DNA from: Coriobacteriia bacterium
GTDB lineage: Bacteria; Actinomycetota; Coriobacteriia; Anaerosomatales; PALSA-660
Reading direction: 5' to 3'
Length of the DNA stretch: 19,586 bases
Assembly (NCBI GenBank): GCA_030652345.1
Contig: JAUSAU010000020.1
Location: forward strand, 1-19,586
In this document: piece by piece, positions 15,934 through 19,586 of the stretch
How the letters are laid out: the number at the start of each line of letters is the position of its first letter
Position numbering within the stretch: the stretch's first letter is position 1
Program-made: the position numbers and the translations under genes
The notes under the pieces: generated by a model
Databases searched by the model: none
Told to the model about the DNA's origin: nothing
The model's input: the letters and a program-made list of their open reading frames with translations, nothing else

Positions 15934-16657
15934 GACCGGACCCGGCGTTGCCGTGTACCTGCGCCGCCAGTGGCTCGTGCTGGTGGTCGCGGCCGCGATG
16001 GGGGCGCTCACCGCCGGAGCTGTGGCCGCAGCGCGTCCCGTCGTTACGACCTCGACCACTCGCGTCATCATGGAGACTCGGATCCAGACCGAGTTCTCCG
16101 GCGTGCCCGTGCCCGATTCCGTCGCCACGTCGGTGCGGTCATCCGATGCCATCGAGGCCATCGCCCGTCGTGCGGGAACCACGGCTCCTGTCGTGAGCGC
16201 GGGCCTGAAGGTCACGTTGGTCCCGGCTCCCCAGTCTGGCGTCGATGTGTCGTACCGTTCTGTGGATCCGGCGCTCGCGAAGCGGGTAGCCGCCGCCGCG
16301 GCGGAAGAGGCCCGCAATCAGGCACGCCTCCTCTCCGCCGATCTCATCACCCAGTATTCGTCGCGCGTCTCGGCCGACGAGAGGGCGCTCGGTGTCCTCG
16401 AAGGCGCGGCCAAGCGCCAGGGCGCCGCCGAGGACACCGAACTCCAGTTCCGGTTGTGGACAGTGAGGCAGAGCATGGCCGACGATGCGGCGGCCTTCGA
16501 GAGGCTCACGAACGCGTACCGTCCCGGCACCTCCTCCACATCGACCTCGTCTCCCTTGCGCGCCGGAGCCGAGTCCGCTGCGGCGGGTGCTGTCGCGGGA
16601 CTTCTGGCGGGCGCTGCCATCGCATGGTGGCGCGAGTGGCGCGCCACCCGGGCGTGA
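15926..16657 (+). CDS. Wzz-like chain-length determinant (short, without kinase domain)
   Basis: This 243-residue protein has the topology of polysaccharide co-polymerases. A first membrane segment (about 15-37) sits after a short cytoplasmic start that includes YLRRQW. An extracytoplasmic part of about 175 residues follows, rich in Ala, Glu and Gln and probably coiled-coil (near AKRVAAAAAEEARNQARLL and following). A second Ala/Gly-rich membrane segment (about 214-235) ends in a WWREWRATRA tail. No Walker A or tyrosine-rich C-terminus is visible, so it is not a BY-kinase fusion. The extracytoplasmic region is short for Wzz, and sequence similarity is weak, so the call rests on topology and on the place directly after the polymerase-type gene. 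ATG at 15926 has an excellent GAGGAGGT (15913-15920) and overlaps the previous stop by eight bases. Confidence 0.7.
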   Translation: MSETGPGVAVYLRRQWLVLVVAAAMGALTAGAVAAARPVVTTSTTRVIMETRIQTEFSGVPVPDSVATSVRSSDAIEAIARRAGTTAPVVSAGLKVTLVPAPQSGVDVSYRSVDPALAKRVAAAAAEEARNQARLLSADLITQYSSRVSADERALGVLEGAAKRQGAAEDTELQFRLWTVRQSMADDAAAFERLTNAYRPGTSSTSTSSPLRAGAESAAAGAVAGLLAGAAIAWWREWRATRA

Positions 16658-17823
16658 CGGTGCAGAGCGTCCGGCTCCGCGGACTCACGTTCGCGAAGCA
16701 GTATCCCAGCGCAGTCGAGCCTCTGCGCGGTACCTTCGTGGCGCAGCAGGTCGCAGCTACCGCGGATGCAGTCGACTGGAGCGTGATAGCCCCCGTTCCC
16801 TGGGCGCCGCGGTCCATCGGGGCCGCATTGCGCCGCCCGCAGCCTCCCGCCCGCGAGGTGATCGCAGGCGTGCCTGTCTCTCACCCCCGCTACCTCGTCG
16901 CCCCGCGTAGGATCGGCTACCGTGCGGTCGCCGACTCCATGGGACGGGCGTGTGCCGCGCAGTTCCGCGGCGCTCTCGATGCGGGTGCCTCGTTCGTGCA
17001 CGCGCACGCCCTGTATCCGAGCGGCGCCGCTGCCGCCGATCTGACCGAGAACCGGGTCCCGCTCGTGTTGACCGTCCACGGCTCGGACCTTCGATCGAAC
17101 GTCGCTGACACGGCCCTGCGCGACCGGCTTCGGCGAACCGCAGGGTCCGCAGCCGCCTTGATCGCTGTCGGGCCGAGTCTCGCTGACGACCTCGTGTCCC
17201 TCCTCGAGATTCCGAGGGATCGCATCAGGATGATCCCGGACGCCTACGACGACTCGCGGTTCGCATACCTCCCGCGTCCGTCGCACGGCGGTCCTGTGCG
17301 CATCCTTTGCGTCGGTCGGCTCGAGCCGGTGAAGGGTCAGGACATCTTGATCGCGGCGATCGCCCTGCTTCTGGAGTCGGGCTCCGACGTCGAGCTGACA
17401 GTGGTCGGGGACGGGTCGCTCGGCGGCGCACTCCGACGTTCTGTCGACAGTGGTGGGCTCGCCGACCGCATCCGCTTCACCGGAGCCCTCCGCGGTGCCG
17501 CACTGCTCGACGAATACGCGCGCGCGGACCTCTACATCCAGCCGTCGCGTCGCGAGGGGTTCGGCGTCGCCATCGTCGAAGCGCTGGCGACCGGGTTGCC
17601 GGTGGTCGCCACTCGCTCCGGGGGGCCGGAACACACCGTCGGAGCGGAGGACGGGGTGCTCGTCGACGCCGGTGGGGCAGACTCGCTCGCGGCCGGGGTC
17701 AAGCTCGCGATCGAGCGGCTCGGCGCGTTCGATCCCCGGAGCATCGCCCACAGGGCGGTCCAACGCTACTCTCGCCAGACCGTTGGCCGGCAACTCGTGG
17801 AGCTGTACCGTTCGCTCTCGTAG
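16654..17823 (+). CDS. Glycosyltransferase family 4 protein
   Basis: This is a GT-B retaining glycosyltransferase, 389 residues from the chosen start. The acceptor domain contains FVHAHALYPSG (114-124) and LTVHGSDLRSN (139-149). The donor domain opens with ILCVGRLEPVKGQDILI (217-233), then VVGDGSLGGALR. The EX7E motif is complete in REGFGVAIVEAL, with E301 and E309. There is no signal peptide or membrane segment. The open frame extends far upstream through the Wzz-like gene, but GTG at 16654 overlaps that gene's TGA in a GTGA junction and gives a typical N-terminus; ATG at 16624 is a less likely alternative. Donor and acceptor are unknown. UDP-ManNAc3NAcA, UDP-GlcA or UDP-GlcNAc would fit the cluster. 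Confidence 0.9.
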   Translation: MTVQSVRLRGLTFAKQYPSAVEPLRGTFVAQQVAATADAVDWSVIAPVPWAPRSIGAALRRPQPPAREVIAGVPVSHPRYLVAPRRIGYRAVADSMGRACAAQFRGALDAGASFVHAHALYPSGAAAADLTENRVPLVLTVHGSDLRSNVADTALRDRLRRTAGSAAALIAVGPSLADDLVSLLEIPRDRIRMIPDAYDDSRFAYLPRPSHGGPVRILCVGRLEPVKGQDILIAAIALLLESGSDVELTVVGDGSLGGALRRSVDSGGLADRIRFTGALRGAALLDEYARADLYIQPSRREGFGVAIVEALATGLPVVATRSGGPEHTVGAEDGVLVDAGGADSLAAGVKLAIERLGAFDPRSIAHRAVQRYSRQTVGRQLVELYRSLS

Positions 17824-17840
17824 GGTGACTGCCGTACAAT
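17811..17840 (+). promoter_or_regulatory. Candidate promoter before the last glycosyltransferase gene
   Basis: TACAAT at 17835-17840 is a five-of-six -10 match placed just after the stop of the previous gene. TTCGCT at 17811-17816 is a weak -35 with an 18-base spacer. It would give a leader of about 55 bases containing the hairpin at 17850-17869. The same TACAAT hexamer is seen at 2907-2912. Confidence 0.35.
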
Positions 17841-17849
17841 CCTCGCGGT

Positions 17850-17869
17850 GGCATCCCGTTCGGGGTGCC
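17850..17869 (+). other. Leader hairpin upstream of the last glycosyltransferase
   Basis: GGCATCCC (17850-17857) pairs with GGGGTGCC (17862-17869) across the four-base loop GTTC. This makes an eight-pair stem with one G-U pair. It begins about ten bases after the candidate -10, so it would lie at the very 5' end of the transcript. No T tract follows, so it is not an intrinsic terminator. It could stabilise the message or bind a regulator; no function is shown by sequence alone. Confidence 0.4.
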
Positions 17870-17901
17870 TGCACATCAGCGACACCATCGAGAGAGGCCC
17901 C

Positions 17902-19053
17902 GTGAGCGAGTTTCGTCCCCGCATCGCCATATGCACCTCCGTGCACGTGGCCGAGGACGCCCGCGTCACGTTTCGTGAGGGAAGGGCGCTCGCTCGCGCG
18001 TTCGATGCCACGCTCTACGTGTTCGCCGACGGTGACGATGGCAGTATCGATGCCGGCGGCGGGCAAGAACTGGCCGTTCGTCGCCTGTCCCGAAGGTCGG
18101 GCAGGTTCGCACGCTTCCTGAGCGGGCGGCGTCTCCTGCGAACCGCACTGGCCGACGGACCGGACATCGTGCTGATCCACGACCCGGAGTTGTTGCCGTG
18201 GGCGCTTACGGAGTTGATCGGGAAGGTGCCGGTCGTCTACGACGCCCACGAGGACTATGCCGTCATGGTCCTCACCAAGTCCTGGGTGCCCACGGCGCTG
18301 CGCCGGATCCTCTCCCGGTTGGTGGATGTGGTCGAGCGTGCCGTCGCCCGTCGGATCGACCTGCTGGTGGTGGCGGATCAGCATCTGACGCACCGACTCG
18401 GCCCGGTCGCTCCACGGACCGTCGTTCTTCGCAATTACCCCCCCACGGACCTGTTCGATGTAGGCGAGCCCGTGGCGGCGCGTGATCCGATCATCGTCTA
18501 CATCGGCGGTGTGACCGCCGCGCGCGGGTTGGGGACGATGCTCGAAGCATTCCGGATCGTGCGCGAGCGTCTGCCACGAGCCCGGCTCGAGATCGTAGGG
18601 CCTGCCCAGGATACGGCTGGGCGACTTCTGGTCGACGCGGGTGAGGGCGTGTCGATCCTCGGCGCTATGCCGTATGACGCGATCGGGCCGGTGCTCGCCC
18701 GTGCGCGGGTCGGTCTCGCCCTTCTGGCCGACACGCCGAAGTACCGGAACGATGTCCCGTCCAAGCTCTACGATTACATGTGTGCGGGCGTGCCCTACGT
18801 CGCAAGCGACCTGCCGGGGATCAGGTCCACGGTGGGCGAGATCGGTGGCGTGCTGGTGGACCCCGCTGATGCGGCAGCAGTGGCCGACGCAGTGATCTGC
18901 ATGCTCACCGACGACCGCGCCGCCGAGGCGTTGCGCGCCGGGGGCATGGCGGCGGCACGCGACCGCTTCTCGTTCGACGCGGAATGCGATGCCATGATCG
19001 GAGCCCTGCGCGAGGTTCTCGGGGACAAGGAAGCGGAGGACGTTGCACGGTAG
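17902..19053 (+). CDS. Glycosyltransferase family 4 protein
   Basis: This is a GT-B glycosyltransferase of 383 residues from the chosen GTG, in the same broad family as the preceding gene but clearly not a recent duplicate. The N-terminal domain has ICTSVHVAEDARVTFREGRAL (shown only as a landmark near residues 10-30), LIHDPELLPWAL (91-102) and VVYDAHEDY (111-119). The donor domain starts at IVYIGGVTAARGLGTML (198-214). The region that normally carries EX7E reads PSKLYDYMCAGVPYVAS (286-302), with Asp where many relatives have Glu. There is no membrane segment. GTG at 17902 was preferred over the upstream GTG at 17848 because GAGAGAGG lies just before it and because the earlier codons overlap the leader hairpin. 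It stands 78 bases after the previous gene. Donor and acceptor are unknown. Confidence 0.87.
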   Translation: MSEFRPRIAICTSVHVAEDARVTFREGRALARAFDATLYVFADGDDGSIDAGGGQELAVRRLSRRSGRFARFLSGRRLLRTALADGPDIVLIHDPELLPWALTELIGKVPVVYDAHEDYAVMVLTKSWVPTALRRILSRLVDVVERAVARRIDLLVVADQHLTHRLGPVAPRTVVLRNYPPTDLFDVGEPVAARDPIIVYIGGVTAARGLGTMLEAFRIVRERLPRARLEIVGPAQDTAGRLLVDAGEGVSILGAMPYDAIGPVLARARVGLALLADTPKYRNDVPSKLYDYMCAGVPYVASDLPGIRSTVGEIGGVLVDPADAAAVADAVICMLTDDRAAEALRAGGMAAARDRFSFDAECDAMIGALREVLGDKEAEDVAR

Positions 19054-19095
19054 CGTCCCGGGATCGACGTCTGAGCCGGTGACAGGAGTGTCGAG

Positions 19096-19586
19096 ATGAC
19101 CGACGAGACGATGAGTGTCGTGCATGAGGCCGCAGACAGTCTGGTCGCGCTGGCCGCAGGCCTTCGGCCGAGGGTGCTTGTCATCCTCGGCAGTGGCCTC
19201 GGTGCCGTCGCGGACGGGGTCGAAACGGTGGCCACCGCCACGTTCGGTGAGTTGCACGGATTCGCCTCGTCCAATGTTCCTGGACACGCCGGACGCTTCG
19301 TCTTCGGGATGATCGGCGAAACACCGGTCATGGCGATGGTGGGACGACTGCACCTGTACGAGGGCCATTCGTCCGATCGAGTCGTCCTTCCGATCCGTGC
19401 GGCGCGCATGCTCGGCTGCGAGGTCCTCATCGCCACCAACGCCGCGGGCGGCATCACGCCGGGACTCGCCGTCGGACAGACGATGATGGTCTCGGACCAC
19501 ATCAACCTCCTCGGCGCCAACCCGCTCACCGGCCCCAATCTGGACGAACTGGGGGTGCGCTTCCCGCCGATGGCCGACGCATACAG
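19096..19586 (+). CDS. Purine nucleoside phosphorylase, N-terminal part (3' end outside window)
   Basis: This enzyme splits purine nucleosides with phosphate into free base and ribose-1-phosphate, for salvage in the cytoplasm. The first 163 codons are visible and open to the window edge. Trimeric PNP signatures are present in order: ILGSGLGAVAD with the phosphate-binding GSGLG (32-36), NVPGHAGRFVFG (60-71), GRLHLYEGHS (83-92), TNAAGGI (114-120) and DHINLLGANPLTGPN (134-148). The start has AGGAG at 19084-19088, seven bases before the ATG. It follows the last glycosyltransferase by 42 bases with no terminator visible between them. It is functionally unrelated and probably marks the end of the polysaccharide cluster, although read-through transcription is possible. 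Confidence 0.93.
   Translation, partial: MTDETMSVVHEAADSLVALAAGLRPRVLVILGSGLGAVADGVETVATATFGELHGFASSNVPGHAGRFVFGMIGETPVMAMVGRLHLYEGHSSDRVVLPIRAARMLGCEVLIATNAAGGITPGLAVGQTMMVSDHINLLGANPLTGPNLDELGVRFPPMADAY

Noticed and set aside
19048..19056. CGGTAGCGT, identical to the core of the ops element bound by RfaH in enterobacteria
   Set aside because: It straddles the stop codon at the end of the last glycosyltransferase gene instead of lying in an operon leader, and RfaH is not expected in this lineage. Chance match.
16318..19500. A 1060-codon open frame on the minus strand
   Set aside because: It lies antisense to two glycosyltransferases, part of the Wzz-like gene and the phosphorylase, all with clear motifs. 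Its translation is Arg/His/Asp-rich without domains, the usual shadow of GC-rich codons.

Overview
High-GC bacterial DNA (I estimate mid-60s % GC), densely packed and almost entirely on the + strand. The 3' end of an F1 ATPase operon is followed by murA and fabZ, then a long cell-envelope polysaccharide cluster, then the start of a purine nucleoside phosphorylase gene. A LytR-CpsA-Psr (LCP) wall-polymer ligase, type II fatty acid synthesis (FabZ), an extracytoplasmic SpoIID/LytB-domain protein and the absence of any outer-membrane or lipid A gene suggest a Gram-positive, high-GC lineage. My best guess is Actinomycetota, Coriobacteriia-like. This is inference from gene content, not from a marker phylogeny.

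Layout. (1) 1-995: end of atpD and all of atpC, closed by a clear intrinsic terminator at 1026-1060. (2) 1196-2914: murA and fabZ, with a possible promoter at 1108-1136. (3) 2995-8373: five tightly spaced genes in the order wbpA, wbpB, wbpD, wbpE, wbpI. Together they encode every step from UDP-GlcNAc to UDP-2,3-diacetamido-2,3-dideoxy-D-mannuronic acid (UDP-ManNAc3NAcA) as known from Pseudomonas and Bordetella. A possible promoter lies inside the 3' end of fabZ. (4) 8487-11274: an LCP-family transferase and a UDP-glucose 6-dehydrogenase that makes UDP-GlcA. (5) 11294-12511: one glycosyltransferase on the opposite strand. It is convergent with ugd and divergent from the next gene, with back-to-back extended -10 candidates in the 161-base gap. 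(6) 12673-17823: an exported SpoIID-domain protein, a coupled 60-residue small ORF, an O-antigen ligase/polymerase-type membrane protein, a short Wzz-like chain-length protein and a GT4 glycosyltransferase. Several stop/start junctions here overlap. (7) 17902-19053: a second GT4 glycosyltransferase behind its own candidate promoter and a leader hairpin. (8) 19096 to the end: the N-terminal part of a purine nucleoside phosphorylase.

How it may work together (inference): wbpABDEI and ugd supply two acidic sugar nucleotides. The three glycosyltransferases build a repeat unit. The polymerase/ligase-type protein and the Wzz-like protein make chains of controlled length, and the LCP protein attaches the finished chain to peptidoglycan. 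The product would be an acidic, uronic-acid-rich wall polymer, comparable in logic to teichuronic acid or a secondary cell wall polymer. No flippase, priming phosphoglycosyltransferase or ABC exporter is visible, so the machinery in this window is incomplete.

I see no tRNA, rRNA, insertion sequence, CRISPR array, phage gene or attachment site. The very long minus-strand open frames that overlap these genes are high-GC shadows and are not annotated.
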